DNA of 64,000 nt from Thiobacillus sp. Lineage in GTDB: Bacteria; Pseudomonadota; Gammaproteobacteria; Burkholderiales; Thiobacillaceae. Of this stretch, positions 19,372-32,413 are shown piece by piece. Position numbers and translations under genes: made by a program. The notes under the pieces are model-generated. The model searched no databases. It was not told where the DNA came from and saw nothing but the letters and a program-made list of their open reading frames with translations. Location of the stretch: contig WGNC01000007.1 in NCBI GenBank assembly GCA_016124745.1, forward strand, positions 1 through 64,000, in the 5' to 3' direction. Position 1 is the stretch's first letter, and each line of letters begins with the position of its first letter.

Positions 19372-19447
19372 TGGCTCCCCGACCTGGGCTCGAACCAGGG
19401 ACCTGCGGATTAACAGTCCGTCGCTCTACCGACTGAGCTATCGGGGA
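19372..19447 (-). tRNA. tRNA-Asn (GTT)
   Basis: TCCCCGATAGCTCAGTCGGTAGAGCGACGGACTGTTAATCCGCAGGTCCCTGGTTCGAGCCCAGGTCGGGGAGCCA; encoded CCA. Confidence 0.97.
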
Positions 19448-19560
19448 ATAGGAAAGCGCGCATTCTAGTGTCGGCGGCCTGATCGGTCAAGTCTCTGCAC
19501 GCCTGTTTTACCCTATTTCGTCGCCGAAACGGGTTTCTGGCGACCTGTGGAGTGGCCGTC

Positions 19561-20838
19561 TCAGGTCGGACTCGCCAGATTCATTCGCTCCAGGCGCTGG
19601 CACAGGGTGTCGATGATGCGGCGGGCGATTGGCGCGGAATGCAGCATCAGCTCTTCCATGATCTGTGGCGGCAGCGCCAGGACGGTGATTTCCGTGGCGG
19701 CCACCACCGAGGCGGTGCGTTGTTCGTTCAGCAGGTAGGCCATCTCGCCGAATAACTGGCCTTCCTTGAGTTCGCCGAGCCGGCGAAGTCCATCTTCGGT
19801 GTGCTTGTAGACGGCGGCGCGACCGGCATAGAGGAAATAGGCGGTACGCGAGTCGTCGCCTTCCTCGATCAGCGTATGGCCTGCAGGGTGGATTTCGCCG
19901 TACCTTTCCAGCAGCCGGTTGAGGTCACCGAAAACATAGGCTTCGAGCTTGTTTGCACCCTCGCCGCTGCGGCCGAGGAACAGCTTTTCCAGCGCGTCGA
20001 TGTCGGCCTTGCCGTAGGCATACAGTGCCTGGGCCCAAAGATACAGCAGCAGGAAGGCGAAAAAGGCGCCAATCAGTACGAACACCACACTTCCCAGCGC
20101 GCCGTAGAGGCTGAGGAAATTCTCCAGTTTGAAGAACGCGCCAAAGACCACGAGCAGCAGCGCCATGCTCACCGTTGCGGCAAACGAGAATATGGCCGCG
20201 TCGCGCGCGCGGGGATGCCGAAGCGGCAGGCGCCAGTAGGCAGCGAACAACAGCCCCCATACCATCGCAAACGCCAACAGGGTGTTGAGCGTCTGCAGCC
20301 CCTGTGCGCTGCCCAGGCCGATGAAATCGTTCTCGGCCAGGAAACTCAGCGTGGTCTGCGCCAGCGCGGCCACGCCCATCAGCAGAAACAGCACCGGCAG
20401 GATGACGAGCGGCAGCACCCACGACACCACCATATTGCGCTTGCTCTGGTCGGCAAAGATGATGCGGAACGCGCCCTGCACCGCGTTGACCAGCCCGCGC
20501 GACGACAGCACCAGGGTGGCCAGGCCGACGCCCCCGGCGGTCAGCTGGGCCTGGCGTGGAATGAAGCCGAGCGCGGTGAGGCTTTCCAGTTGCATCTGGT
20601 CATAGAGTGCCGCCATGAGGATGGTTGCGGGTGCAGAATTCTCGGCAATGTGCCCCAGCAGCTGCAGGGCGTAGCTCAGCAGCAGCAATAGCGGGGTGGC
20701 CGACAGCAGAAAATAGAATGCCGTCGCCGCAGCATGGTTTTTCAGGCCATTCTGGCCGAACAGGCGCAGGGTGGAATAGGCGAGCTGCAGCAACCAGCTC
20801 AGGGTGCCGCGGGTAGGGGGCAGGGCTGAGGTACGCAT
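19561..20838 (-). CDS. YihY/BrkB-family membrane protein with C-terminal cyclic-nucleotide-binding-like domain
   Basis: N-terminal YihY-like (HAAATAFYFLLSATPLLLLL); C-terminal IHPAGHTLIEEGDDSRTAYFLYAGRAAVYKHTEDGLRRLGELKEGQLFGEMAYLLNEQRTASVVAATEITVLALPP. Confidence 0.85.
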   Translation of the reverse strand: MRTSALPPTRGTLSWLLQLAYSTLRLFGQNGLKNHAAATAFYFLLSATPLLLLLSYALQLLGHIAENSAPATILMAALYDQMQLESLTALGFIPRQAQLTAGGVGLATLVLSSRGLVNAVQGAFRIIFADQSKRNMVVSWVLPLVILPVLFLLMGVAALAQTTLSFLAENDFIGLGSAQGLQTLNTLLAFAMVWGLLFAAYWRLPLRHPRARDAAIFSFAATVSMALLLVVFGAFFKLENFLSLYGALGSVVFVLIGAFFAFLLLYLWAQALYAYGKADIDALEKLFLGRSGEGANKLEAYVFGDLNRLLERYGEIHPAGHTLIEEGDDSRTAYFLYAGRAAVYKHTEDGLRRLGELKEGQLFGEMAYLLNEQRTASVVAATEITVLALPPQIMEELMLHSAPIARRIIDTLCQRLERMNLASPT

Positions 20839-20876
20839 GGCGCTAGCCTAACTGCATACGCAGCGGCGAGCCAGCG

Positions 20877-22070
20877 TCAGGCCAGCGCGGCGGCGATGCG
20901 CTTGAGCGCCTTTTCCAGGTTGGCCTGCGAGGTTGCGAACGACAGGCGGATGTAACCTTCGGCGCCGAAGGCCGAGCCGGGAACCACCGCGACGTCGGCG
21001 CTTTCCAGCAGGTATTCGCAGAAGGCGATGTCGGTGCCTTCTTCGATGACGTCGCGCGCCAGCAGATTCATGATCGCGGGGCGCACGTCGGGGAAGGCGT
21101 AGAAGGCACCGCCGCTGTCCACGCACTTGAAGCCGGGGAGGGCGTTCAGCGCGTCGACGACATAGCGGTGGCGTGCCTTGAAGGCGTCGAGCATCGGCGT
21201 GATGCAAGCCTGGTCGCCGTTGAGCGCGGCTTCGGCGGCCACTTGCGAGATCGAGGTGGGGTTGGAGGTGGACTGCGACTGCACGTTGGTCATCGCGCGC
21301 AGGATGGCTTCCGGGCCGGCCGCGTAGCCGATGCGCCAGCCGGTCATCGAATAGGCCTTCGACACGCCGTTCAGCACCAGCGTGCGGTCGTAGAGGTCGG
21401 GACAGACATTGAGGATGTTGACGAACGGCACGTCGTTGAGCCGGATGTGCTCGTACATGTCGTCGGAGGCGATCAGCACCTGCGGGTGACGGCGCAGCAC
21501 TTCGCCGAGCGCGGCGAGTTCGTCGCCACTGTAGACCGCCCCGGTGGGATTGGAGGGGCTGTTGAGGACGAACAGCCGGGTCTGCGGAGTAATCGCTGCC
21601 TCGAGCTGAGCCGGGGTGACCTTGAAGCCCTGCTCGATGCCCGCCTCGATGATCACCGGCTTGCCGTCGGCGAGGATGACGATGTCGGGATACGACACCC
21701 AGTAGGGCGCGGGGATGATGACCTCGTCGCCGGCGTTGACGACGGCCTGTACCAGGTTGAAGAAGCTCTGCTTGCCGCCGCACGAGACCAGGATCTGCTT
21801 GGGGGTGTAGTCGAGCCCGTTGTCGCGCTTGAACTTGGCGATGACCGCCGCCTTCAGGCTGGGGGTGCCATCCACTGCCGTGTATTTGGTAAAACCCGCG
21901 TTGATCGCCGCGATCGCCGCGTCCTTGATGTGCTGCGGGGTGTCGAAGTCGGGCTCGCCGGCGCCGAGGCCGACGATGTCGCGGCCGGATGCCTTGAGCG
22001 CGGCGGCGCGGGCGGTGACGGCCAGGGTGGGGGAAGGCTTGATGGCCTGTACGCGGCGGGAGAGTTCCAC
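20877..22070 (-). CDS. aspC: pyridoxal phosphate-dependent aminotransferase (aspartate aminotransferase type)
   Basis: [70 protein letters not shown] (PLP Lys); GTG start with SD aaggaa. Confidence 0.92.
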   Translation of the reverse strand: MELSRRVQAIKPSPTLAVTARAAALKASGRDIVGLGAGEPDFDTPQHIKDAAIAAINAGFTKYTAVDGTPSLKAAVIAKFKRDNGLDYTPKQILVSCGGKQSFFNLVQAVVNAGDEVIIPAPYWVSYPDIVILADGKPVIIEAGIEQGFKVTPAQLEAAITPQTRLFVLNSPSNPTGAVYSGDELAALGEVLRRHPQVLIASDDMYEHIRLNDVPFVNILNVCPDLYDRTLVLNGVSKAYSMTGWRIGYAAGPEAILRAMTNVQSQSTSNPTSISQVAAEAALNGDQACITPMLDAFKARHRYVVDALNALPGFKCVDSGGAFYAFPDVRPAIMNLLARDVIEEGTDIAFCEYLLESADVAVVPGSAFGAEGYIRLSFATSQANLEKALKRIAAALA

Positions 22071-22140
22071 AGTGGTTCCTTCATGCACCCGTCTTGACGG
22101 AGTGCTACTATCGATAAGTTTTAGCCGCGCGATTTTACCC

Positions 22141-24160
<2,020 letters not shown>

Positions 24161-24168
<8 letters not shown>

Positions 24169-24655
24169 GGTTTTGATGGTGTGCATGGGCAATATCTGCC
24201 GTTCGCCGATGGCGGAAGGGATGCTGCGCAAGGCACTGCAGGAGGCTGGCCTCGATCGGCACGTGGAAGTGGATTCCGCCGGGACGCATGCTTATCACAT
24301 TGGATCGGCGCCTGATCCGCGGGCTCAGCAGGCGGTGAGCCGACGTGGCGCGGATATCAGCCGGTTGCGCGGACGCCAGGTTGCTGCAACCGATTTCGAG
24401 GCATTCGATTACATCCTGGTGATGGACACTGACAACTACAGCAAGCTGGTCCGCCTTGCCCCGGCGCTCCACCATCACAAGATCCGGCGCCTGCTGTCTT
24501 TCAGCCGCAAGTATCCCAACCTCGATGTGGTCGATCCGTATTACGGCGGCGCCCAGGGGTTCGAGGAAAATCTCGACATGATCGAGGATGCGGTGAAGGG
24601 ACTGATCCGGGATATTGCCGGTGCTCCGCAGGCGAAGCAGTGGCCAGGCATCTGA
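24161..24655 (+). CDS. low molecular weight protein-tyrosine phosphatase
   Basis: [17 protein letters not shown] (CX5R); C-terminal DPYYGG; 8-bp overlap with uvrB. Confidence 0.95.
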
Positions 24656-24751
24656 ACGCTGAATGCTACCGATTGAAAAGGATCTTGCCTGGAGTCGAGC
24701 CGAGCAGCCCGTCACAGAACTAGCGTGACCATTCCGTTCCCGGCAGGCAAG

Positions 24752-24779
24752 AAAAACGGGCGCCCCAGCGCCCGTTTTG
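24752..24779. terminator. bidirectional Rho-independent terminator
   Basis: AAAAACGGGCGC-CCCA-GCGCCCGTTTT between convergent genes. Confidence 0.9.
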
Positions 24780-24806
24780 TATTCAACCCATGAGGCATCG
24801 AGCCGA

Positions 24807-26321
24807 TCAGGGCTGCAGCTCGATCTCGCTCGGCCGCCAGGTCCTGTCAAACCACGGCTCCAGCGGGCCGTAGAGGCGCAGGATCATGAACCAGCCCTTG
24901 CCGGGAATCGTCTGCACCCAGTTGTTCTCCATGCTGGCCGGCGCCTTGGGTCCGAAGTACACGTCGACCGACCCGTCCGCGTTGACCCTGAATCCCTTGT
25001 CCTGGCTGCTGACACTGGGCGCTTTCTGGTCGGTCTGCAGCATCGAGCGTGTCTGGTTGTCGTAGACGATGACCGACCAGAAGGTCTTGACCGGAATATT
25101 GGGCGGCAGGTGCAGCTTGTAGGTCTTGGCACCGTCGAAGGGATTGCCGTTCGCGTCCTGGGCCGCCCAGGGATACTGCGATCCTTCACCAACCATCTTC
25201 TCCGCCATCGCCGGTGTCACGCCCGTGGCGAAATAGTAGAAGAAGGCCGCACCGTCGAGGTTGGCGACCCCAGGCGCGATCTCAAACTTGTAACCGCCGA
25301 AGAAAGGCAGACGCCACGCGCTGTTCGGGTAGAAATATGCATCCTTCTCGCGCAACTTGAAGGCGATGGTGCGCGCGGTGACGGCGCCGATATTGGCGGC
25401 ATCCGCCAGGATCTGTTTCATCCGGGCATCGGGGTTGAACGGCTTGCCCTTGACGATCCCGATCGAGGCGAACAAGCCGAGTGTCGTGGGATCGGAACCA
25501 TCGCTCGGCTCTTCCTGGATGGCCTTGTTCAGCATGTCCCAGAACGGGTAGTCACCAGGCGGGACAAAGTTCGCCGGTATGCCCGACGCGTTGACGAACT
25601 TCATTGGCGGCGGATTGGCTGCATCGGCCAGTCGATAGACCTTCAAGTGCTGCTTGACCGACTCGACCCCGGGCCTGGTCGAGCCGTCGACCAGGAAGGA
25701 GCGGAACGGCATCCAGTTGCCATAGGTGCTGGGCCGCACGACGTGATAGCCCGGTGGAATGTCGCCCGTGTAACCGGGCGGCAGGATGAGGTATTTGCCG
25801 CCTTGTCCCTTGTCTGCGCCGGTGATGCCGACGTCGGCTACCCAGCGATACCACATGTCGTCGATCAGCCCGAGCACCTTGGGCGGAATCTCGACGACCA
25901 GCGGCCCATCCCGAGTGTCGAGCCAGACGAAGCTGTAGATCGTGTTGTCGTTCGCCGTCAGTTCCACGGTTTTGGCATCGACCAGGTTTTCCCAGATCAC
26001 GTCGGTCTGATTGTCGGGGCCGAACCTGCGCATTGAGTCGCGCATGCCGATCTGGTTGACGATCGGGATTCCAAGCAGATAGGCCTGCAGCGCGCGCGAT
26101 CGGTCGAGGTTGTCATAAATTTTTTCGGCGGTGTTGGGCTTTGGGTAGCCGTCGGACAGGTGCAATGTGCCGATCGAGGTTTCGACCGTGTTAGGTGTGG
26201 CGACACCCGGTGCGATCGGCGTCGTCATCCTGTAGGTCTCGGCCGAGGCCGGCGTGACCATGGCGAGGGCGGAAATGCAGCTCAGTGCGATCGCCGCAAC
26301 GAACCCGGTTGAGTAGTTCAT
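24807..26321 (-). CDS. DUF1254/DUF1214 domain-containing exported protein
   Basis: Signal peptide MNYSTGFVAAIALSCISALAMVTPASAE; C-terminal WSVIVYDNQTRSMLQTDQKAPSVSSQDKGFRVNADGSVDVYFGPKAP. Confidence 0.9.
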   Translation of the reverse strand: MNYSTGFVAAIALSCISALAMVTPASAETYRMTTPIAPGVATPNTVETSIGTLHLSDGYPKPNTAEKIYDNLDRSRALQAYLLGIPIVNQIGMRDSMRRFGPDNQTDVIWENLVDAKTVELTANDNTIYSFVWLDTRDGPLVVEIPPKVLGLIDDMWYRWVADVGITGADKGQGGKYLILPPGYTGDIPPGYHVVRPSTYGNWMPFRSFLVDGSTRPGVESVKQHLKVYRLADAANPPPMKFVNASGIPANFVPPGDYPFWDMLNKAIQEEPSDGSDPTTLGLFASIGIVKGKPFNPDARMKQILADAANIGAVTARTIAFKLREKDAYFYPNSAWRLPFFGGYKFEIAPGVANLDGAAFFYYFATGVTPAMAEKMVGEGSQYPWAAQDANGNPFDGAKTYKLHLPPNIPVKTFWSVIVYDNQTRSMLQTDQKAPSVSSQDKGFRVNADGSVDVYFGPKAPASMENNWVQTIPGKGWFMILRLYGPLEPWFDRTWRPSEIELQP

Positions 26322-26543
26322 GTTGCTTTCCTTTTCCATTGCTGTTGAAAATCCGGGTCAAGAGTCGATCCTGGCCGTTTCCTTCTGTCCGCATCCCGAT
26401 AGCGCAGCGTATGCTGGCTGCTTTTCTGTTGTGTGGCCTGGCAAACCGAGCCATGGCCGCAAATCCGGGCGCCGACTCCCCTTGTTCAGGTGAATTCAAG
26501 CAACGCTACTGTTGTTCAGTCTAATAAGTTGTGCCCACTCCCG

Positions 26544-26560
26544 CCTTGCAATTCCGGACA
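26544..26560 (+). promoter_or_regulatory. candidate shared operator, site 3 (CCTTGCAATTCCGGACA)
   Basis: 16/17 identical to site 1; in the DUF1254/AraC2 intergenic region. Confidence 0.5.
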
Positions 26561-26714
26561 AATCCAGGCTATTTTTTGAAGTCTCGCGACTTGCTCTTTG
26601 TGTATGTCCCTCGAAATTGCGAACATGTCCCAATTGGCCCGGCACACTGGAGGGCTTGAAATGGCCCTTTTTCGAATACAAGGCCTTGTGAAAGCGAACC
26701 GGAGCAGATGCGGA

Positions 26715-27779
26715 ATGAAGCTTGAGAAACCTGGTGCCCAATCCTGCCCGTCGCGCGCACTGGCGATAAGCAAGCCGGGAACGGTGCGCATCGGTCCCGT
26801 TCTCGCGCTGCCGGTGGTCCTGGCCGAAATGGGCATCGATCCGGGGCATGCATTTTCAGAGGCCGGAGTCGATCTCGGGATTTTTCAGGATGGCGACAAT
26901 CGTTTGCCCATCGAGTCGCTTGGACGCCTGTTCGAATCCAGCGCAAGGTTGGCGAACTGCAGTCACATCGGGTTGCTGGTCGGGGAGCGATTCGACCTGA
27001 TGGGCCTCGGTCTGATCGGTGAACTGATGCGAAATTCGGCCACCGTGGGCGACGCGCTCCGCAGCTTGTTGCAGCATCTGCATTTGCACGACAGGGGGGC
27101 GGCGCCGCTGTTGCTGGCGCCCGATCCGGCTTACGTCATCCTGGCGTATTCCGTCTATCAACACAGCACCCCGGCGACGGCCTGCATTTACGATGCCGCG
27201 ATCGCGATCGGGTACCGGATTTTGCGAGAATTGTGCGGTCCGGGGTGGAAGCCCCTGCGCGTGCAGTTTGCCTACCGACAGCCAGACAAGGCCGCACCCT
27301 ATCGCCGCGTGTTCAAGTCGACGGTGGATTTCGACGCCGACGTTTCGGGGATCGTTTTCGACGCCATCTGGTTGCAGCATCCGATAAGGGGCGCTGATGC
27401 GGCGCGCCATGAGGTTCTCGCCAGGGCGATTCAAGACGCTGAAGCTGCAGGTCGGATGAGCTTTGCGGAACGGGTGCAAGGGGTTCTGCATCAGATGGTG
27501 CTCAGCGACACTGCGTCGGCAGCCGAGATCGCATTCCTGTTCGGGATCCACGAGCGCACCCTGCGCCGACGCCTCAAGTTCGATGGGAAGAACCTGCAAC
27601 GGCTGGTCAATGAAGCGCGATACGAACTGGCGAAGCATTTTCTCCAGAACACTGGACTCGCCGTATCGGAGATCGCAACGGCCCTGAAATACGCCGACCC
27701 GAACATCTTTTCCCGCGCCTTCCGCAACTGGTCAGGCGCCAGTCCGAAGCAGTGGCGTGAAGCCTGCCGGATCGGCTGA
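26715..27779 (+). CDS. AraC family transcriptional regulator (AraC2, paralog of AraC1)
   Basis: Collinear with the 14040-15092 product (GTVRIGPVLALPVVLAEMG / GDVRVGPILAIPDILTELG); C-terminal AraC HTH; start chosen by that alignment. Confidence 0.92.
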   Translation: MKLEKPGAQSCPSRALAISKPGTVRIGPVLALPVVLAEMGIDPGHAFSEAGVDLGIFQDGDNRLPIESLGRLFESSARLANCSHIGLLVGERFDLMGLGLIGELMRNSATVGDALRSLLQHLHLHDRGAAPLLLAPDPAYVILAYSVYQHSTPATACIYDAAIAIGYRILRELCGPGWKPLRVQFAYRQPDKAAPYRRVFKSTVDFDADVSGIVFDAIWLQHPIRGADAARHEVLARAIQDAEAAGRMSFAERVQGVLHQMVLSDTASAAEIAFLFGIHERTLRRRLKFDGKNLQRLVNEARYELAKHFLQNTGLAVSEIATALKYADPNIFSRAFRNWSGASPKQWREACRIG

Positions 27780-27830
27780 GGGCGCTGGCTTGAGAAGCCG
27801 GAGCCGAATTGTCGTTGGTGAAGCTGCGGA

Positions 27831-30395
27831 TCAATCCGTGCGCGTTTCCACCTGAACCAGCGGCTCCGGGCTTGGTTGCACCTGCGGCCGCGTGCGCCGT
27901 CGGGTCGGATGCGGCATGTCCGTCGCTGCGACTTCAACCGGGGGAACGCTCGCGGAAGCGGCGGTTTCCACCTGCGTCAGGCTCACTGCCTCGCCCTCGG
28001 GCTTGACCGAGGGACGACGGCGGCGGCGTGGACGTCCCGCTTCGCCAGTTTCGCTCGTGACCGTTGAAGCGACCTGGGTTTCCACCTGTTGCAGGTTCGC
28101 CGTACCGGTCGCCAGTTCGGCCAGAATGGTTGCTGGTGACGCGGTGACGGCCCCCGGAAGCAGCATGCCCGCCGCGACGTCAGCTTCCAGTTGCAAGGCT
28201 TGCTGCTGTGCGGGGGCAGCCTGGACGGGGGCTGCCTTCCTTGTTCCGGCGATTTCAATGATGGCGTGGAAGCGTGCTGGTGCCTGAGCCGAAGTGACCT
28301 CGATGATGGCGTGCGGCGTTCCCATCCCGTTGTTGTCTGCGACGTCCTGACGCCCTTCGCGCGGGCGGCGATTACCGCGTCCACGGCGGCTGCGCGGCTC
28401 GCGTTTTTCTTCGCTGCCCGCTCCCTGTGGCGATGCGGCGGCCTCTGCGGCGCGCGGTGCCGCTTCAGCTTCTGGACGCGGCTTGGGCTGGCGCGGCGCG
28501 CGCGGCGGTTTGGCCGTCTCCTTGGCGGATTCACCGCTGCTGCGTGCTTCGTTCGTGCGCGGTTCGGTCTGGCGGGAATCGCCGCGACCTTCACCACGGC
28601 CGCGACGCTGGCCGGGCTTGCGCTCGCGCCGCTCGCTCGGACGATCGCGTCGCGTGATGGCGGCCACCGGCTCGGCCGCAGGCGTGGTTTCGGCCGCAGG
28701 TGCTTCCTCACCCAGTTTTCTGAACCAGCCGAAGATGCGGTTGAACAGGCCGGACTGCTCCGGGCTCGGTGCTGCAACGACAGGCCGTGCAACCGGTGCC
28801 GGCTGCGGCGGCGGTGCGATCGATTTGACCGCGGCTTCGGGGCGGCCGGGCACTGCGGCCTGGGCGGCTTCGTAGCTGGACTCTGTTTCCGGCAGCGTCG
28901 CCATCTTGTAGCTCGGCTCGCTGGCTTCGCCCTGGTTCAGTTCGTCATGGCGCAGACGGGTGATGGTGTAGTGCGGGGTTTCCATGTGGATGTTGGGGAT
29001 CATCACCACATTGACCTTGAGGCGCGATTCCATGGTGTGGATATCGACGCGTTTTTCGTTGAGCAGGAAAGTCGCGACGTCGACCGGCAGCTGTACGTGC
29101 ACGGCGCCGGTGTTTTCCTTCATCGCCTCTTCCTGCAGGATGCGCAGGATGTGCAGCGCCGACGATTCGGTGCCGCGGATGTGGCCGGTGCCGTGGCAGC
29201 GCGGGCAGGGGTTGTAGCTGGTCTCGCCGAGCGAGGGCTGCAGCCGCTGACGCGACATTTCCAGCAGGCCGAAGCGCGAGATCTTGCCGGTCTGCACGCG
29301 GGCGCGGTCGTGGTGCAGGGCATCGCGCAGGCGGTTCTCGACCTCGCGCTGATGCTTGGGGTTTTCCATGTCGATGAAATCAATCACGATCAGGCCACCG
29401 AGATCGCGCAGACGCATCTGGCGGGCGACTTCGTCGGCCGCCTCGAGGTTCGTGTTGTAGGCGGTCTGTTCGACGTCGCTGCCCTTGGTGGCGCGTGCCG
29501 AGTTGACGTCGATCGACACCAGGGCCTCGGTGTGGTCGATCACGATGGCGCCGCCCGATGGCAGGTTGACCTGGCGCGAAAATGCGGATTCGATCTGGTG
29601 TTCGATCTGGAAACGCGAGAACAGCGGCACGTCATCGCGATAGAGCTTGACCTTGTTGACGTTGGCCGGCATCACGTGTGCCATGAACTGCTGCGCCTGC
29701 TCGAAGATGTCTTCGGTATCGACCAGCAGTTCGCCGATGTCGGCGGAGAAGTAATCGCGGATGGCGCGGATCACCAGGCTGCCTTCCTGGTAGATCAGGA
29801 AGGCCCCGGATTGCGACGACGAGGCGCCGTCAATGGCCTTCCACAGGCTCAGCAGGTAATTCAGGTCCCACTGGAATTCCTCGGCGGTGCGACCGATACC
29901 CGCCGTGCGGGCGATGAGGCTCATGCCCTCCGGAATGTCGAGCTGCGCCAGGGTGTCGCGCAGCTCGTTGCGCTCCTCGCCTTCGATACGGCGCGAAACG
30001 CCACCACCGCGCGGGTTGGTCGGCATCAGCACGACGTAGCGGCCGGCCAGCGATACGTAGGTGGTGAGCGCCGCGCCCTTGTTGCCGCGTTCATCCTTTT
30101 CCACCTGGACCAGCAGTTCCTGGCCTTCTTTCAGGTTCTCGGGGACGCGGCCGCCGTTGGGCAGGCAGGATCGGGCGATTTCCTTGAACGGCAGGAAGCC
30201 GTGGCGCTCGCAGCCATAATCGACGAATGCGGCTTCGAGGCTGGGTTCGACGCGGGTGATGACACCCTTGTAGATATTGCCCTTGCGTTGTTCCTTGCTG
30301 GCGGACTCGATGTCAAGGTCGACGAGCTTCTGGCCCTCGACGATGGCAACCCGGAGTTCTTCCGCCTGGGTTGCGTTGAAAAGCATGCGCTTCAT
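27831..30395 (-). CDS. rne: ribonuclease E
   Basis: [61 protein letters not shown]; zinc-link CPRCHGTG; disordered Arg/Pro/Ala-rich C-terminus. Confidence 0.97.
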   Translation of the reverse strand: MKRMLFNATQAEELRVAIVEGQKLVDLDIESASKEQRKGNIYKGVITRVEPSLEAAFVDYGCERHGFLPFKEIARSCLPNGGRVPENLKEGQELLVQVEKDERGNKGAALTTYVSLAGRYVVLMPTNPRGGGVSRRIEGEERNELRDTLAQLDIPEGMSLIARTAGIGRTAEEFQWDLNYLLSLWKAIDGASSSQSGAFLIYQEGSLVIRAIRDYFSADIGELLVDTEDIFEQAQQFMAHVMPANVNKVKLYRDDVPLFSRFQIEHQIESAFSRQVNLPSGGAIVIDHTEALVSIDVNSARATKGSDVEQTAYNTNLEAADEVARQMRLRDLGGLIVIDFIDMENPKHQREVENRLRDALHHDRARVQTGKISRFGLLEMSRQRLQPSLGETSYNPCPRCHGTGHIRGTESSALHILRILQEEAMKENTGAVHVQLPVDVATFLLNEKRVDIHTMESRLKVNVVMIPNIHMETPHYTITRLRHDELNQGEASEPSYKMATLPETESSYEAAQAAVPGRPEAAVKSIAPPPQPAPVARPVVAAPSPEQSGLFNRIFGWFRKLGEEAPAAETTPAAEPVAAITRRDRPSERRERKPGQRRGRGEGRGDSRQTEPRTNEARSSGESAKETAKPPRAPRQPKPRPEAEAAPRAAEAAASPQGAGSEEKREPRSRRGRGNRRPREGRQDVADNNGMGTPHAIIEVTSAQAPARFHAIIEIAGTRKAAPVQAAPAQQQALQLEADVAAGMLLPGAVTASPATILAELATGTANLQQVETQVASTVTSETGEAGRPRRRRRPSVKPEGEAVSLTQVETAASASVPPVEVAATDMPHPTRRRTRPQVQPSPEPLVQVETRTD

Positions 30396-30807
30396 TGTTT
30401 ACTCCCGCGCGCGTGCATACGGGACAGGCCAGACTGCCGCTGGATGTCAGCGACTCATGCGATCACGGGTTGGGTTGGGTGAAACGGCATGGATGGTTGT
30501 CCTGTTCCTGGAGAGTGTCACCGGCAGGGCCGGGCGGTCTTTCCGGTTCCCGCCGCAGGCTGTGCCCTGGCGTGAACATATATTTCGTATGCTTGTGGTC
30601 GCGTCATTGATAACATCGCTGCTTTGCCGACTGGCGGGGCAGGTGGTTTCGACTGCCCGCAATATTGCGAAATTGCGGCAGGAATCCAGACGGGCCGGGC
30701 TGGCGGCGGCCGGTGAGCGTTTTAACCGGCGTGATCTCTAAAAATTATCCGGCTTGGTTGCCGGACAGAGGTCAGGCAAAACTCGGCCTGAACCGGCGGT
30801 AGTGTAT

Positions 30808-31773
30808 ATGAAAAAGAATGACTTAGAGAAAGAATCGGTCCGGCGCGTCAAGATTGACGACAGCGCAGAGGGCCAGCGCCTGGACAACTTTCTGATGGCG
30901 CGGCTCAAAGGCGTGCCGAAAAGCCGCATCTACAAGCTGGTGCGCGGCGGCGAAGTGCGCATCAATGGCGGCCGCGTCGAAGTCAGCTATCGGCTGCAGT
31001 TGGGCGATGAAGTGCGCATTCCGCCGGTGCGCATGGCCGCTCCCGTCATCACCCCGGCAACCCATTTGCCGCAGGGCGGGATCCGGCTGCTGCCCCACAT
31101 CCTGTTCCGCGACGACGCGCTGATTGCGCTGAACAAGCCGGCTGGCATGGCGGTGCATGGCGGCAGCGGCATTTCGCGCGGGGTGATCGAGCAGATGCGG
31201 CTGGAACTGCCGGAATGCCGCTACCTGGAACTGGTGCACCGGCTCGACCGCGAAACCTCGGGTGTCCTGCTGATCGCACTGAAGCGGCGTGCGCTGGTCG
31301 GGCTGCATGCCGCGATGCGCGAGGGCAGGATCGAAAAGCGCTATCTGACGCTGGTGGCCGGGCGCTGGCCGAATCCGGTGCAGCATGTGAAGCTGCCGCT
31401 GCACAAACGGGTCACCGACGACGGCGAAAAGCGCGTCACGGTGCGAGACGAAGGCCAGACCGCGCACACCATTTTCCGCCGCTTGCAAAGCTTCGAGGAT
31501 TTCACCCTGCTGGAAGCGGAACTGAAGACCGGGCGTACCCATCAGATTCGCGTGCATGCCTCGCATCTGGGTTTTCCGATTGCGGGCGACGACAAATACG
31601 GTGATTTCGAGCTCAACAAATCGTTGGCCAAACTGGGGCTCAAGCGCATGTTCCTGCATGCGGCCCAGCTCGTGTTCGAGCATCCCGTTTCGGGCGAACG
31701 CATGTTGATCGAAGCACCGCTACCTGATGATTTGGCTAGATTCCTGGATACCCTGAATGCCCAAGCAATTTGA
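30808..31773 (+). CDS. rluC: RluA-family 23S rRNA pseudouridine synthase (RluC type)
   Basis: S4-like N-terminus; HRLDRETSGVLLIA; divergent from rne. Confidence 0.93.
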   Translation: MKKNDLEKESVRRVKIDDSAEGQRLDNFLMARLKGVPKSRIYKLVRGGEVRINGGRVEVSYRLQLGDEVRIPPVRMAAPVITPATHLPQGGIRLLPHILFRDDALIALNKPAGMAVHGGSGISRGVIEQMRLELPECRYLELVHRLDRETSGVLLIALKRRALVGLHAAMREGRIEKRYLTLVAGRWPNPVQHVKLPLHKRVTDDGEKRVTVRDEGQTAHTIFRRLQSFEDFTLLEAELKTGRTHQIRVHASHLGFPIAGDDKYGDFELNKSLAKLGLKRMFLHAAQLVFEHPVSGERMLIEAPLPDDLARFLDTLNAQAI

Positions 31774-32413
31774 CCTGCTGATTTTCGACTGGGACGGCAC
31801 CCTGATGGATTCCGCCGGCGTGATCGTCGATTCGATCCAGCGCGCATGCGAGGATATCGGCCATCCCGTGCCGAGCGAGCGAGCCTCGCGCCAGATCATT
31901 GGCCTGGGATTGGTCCAGGCGCTGCAAACCCTGTTGCCCGATTTGCCGGAAGATGACTATCCGAAGCTGGTCGAGCGCTATCGCCACTATTATCTGGGCC
32001 GCGACGCCCATATCCCCCTGTTCGAGGGCGTGGCAAGTGGTATCCGGCAATTGCATGCGGAAGGATTCACGTTGGCCGTGGCGACCGGAAAGAGCCATCT
32101 TGGGCTCAGTCGCGCACTCGAAGCCAGCGGGCTCGGCCCCTGGTTCGCAGCCACGCGCTGCGCCGACCAGACGCATTCCAAGCCGCATCCGGCCATGGTG
32201 CTGGAACTGATCGACGAACTGGCAGCGGATCCGCAGCGGACACTGGTGATCGGGGACACCAGCCACGATCTCCTGATGGCGTCTAATGCCGGAGTCGCCA
32301 GCCTGGGCGTGACCTACGGCGCGCACGAAGCTGGTGACCTGCAGCCGCATGCGCCCCTGGCCCTGATGAACAGTTTTGCCGAGGTGCATGCATGGCTGGA
32401 CGTGAACGCCTGA
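31757..32413 (+). CDS. HAD-superfamily hydrolase (phosphoglycolate phosphatase-like)
   Basis: LLIFDWDGTLMDSAGVI; LAVATGKSHLGL; VIGDTSHDLLMASNAG. Confidence 0.92.
   Translation: MPKQFDLLIFDWDGTLMDSAGVIVDSIQRACEDIGHPVPSERASRQIIGLGLVQALQTLLPDLPEDDYPKLVERYRHYYLGRDAHIPLFEGVASGIRQLHAEGFTLAVATGKSHLGLSRALEASGLGPWFAATRCADQTHSKPHPAMVLELIDELAADPQRTLVIGDTSHDLLMASNAGVASLGVTYGAHEAGDLQPHAPLALMNSFAEVHAWLDVNA

Noticed and set aside
28191-30482. 763-aa plus-strand ORF
   Set aside because: Fully antisense to rne; no recognisable motif
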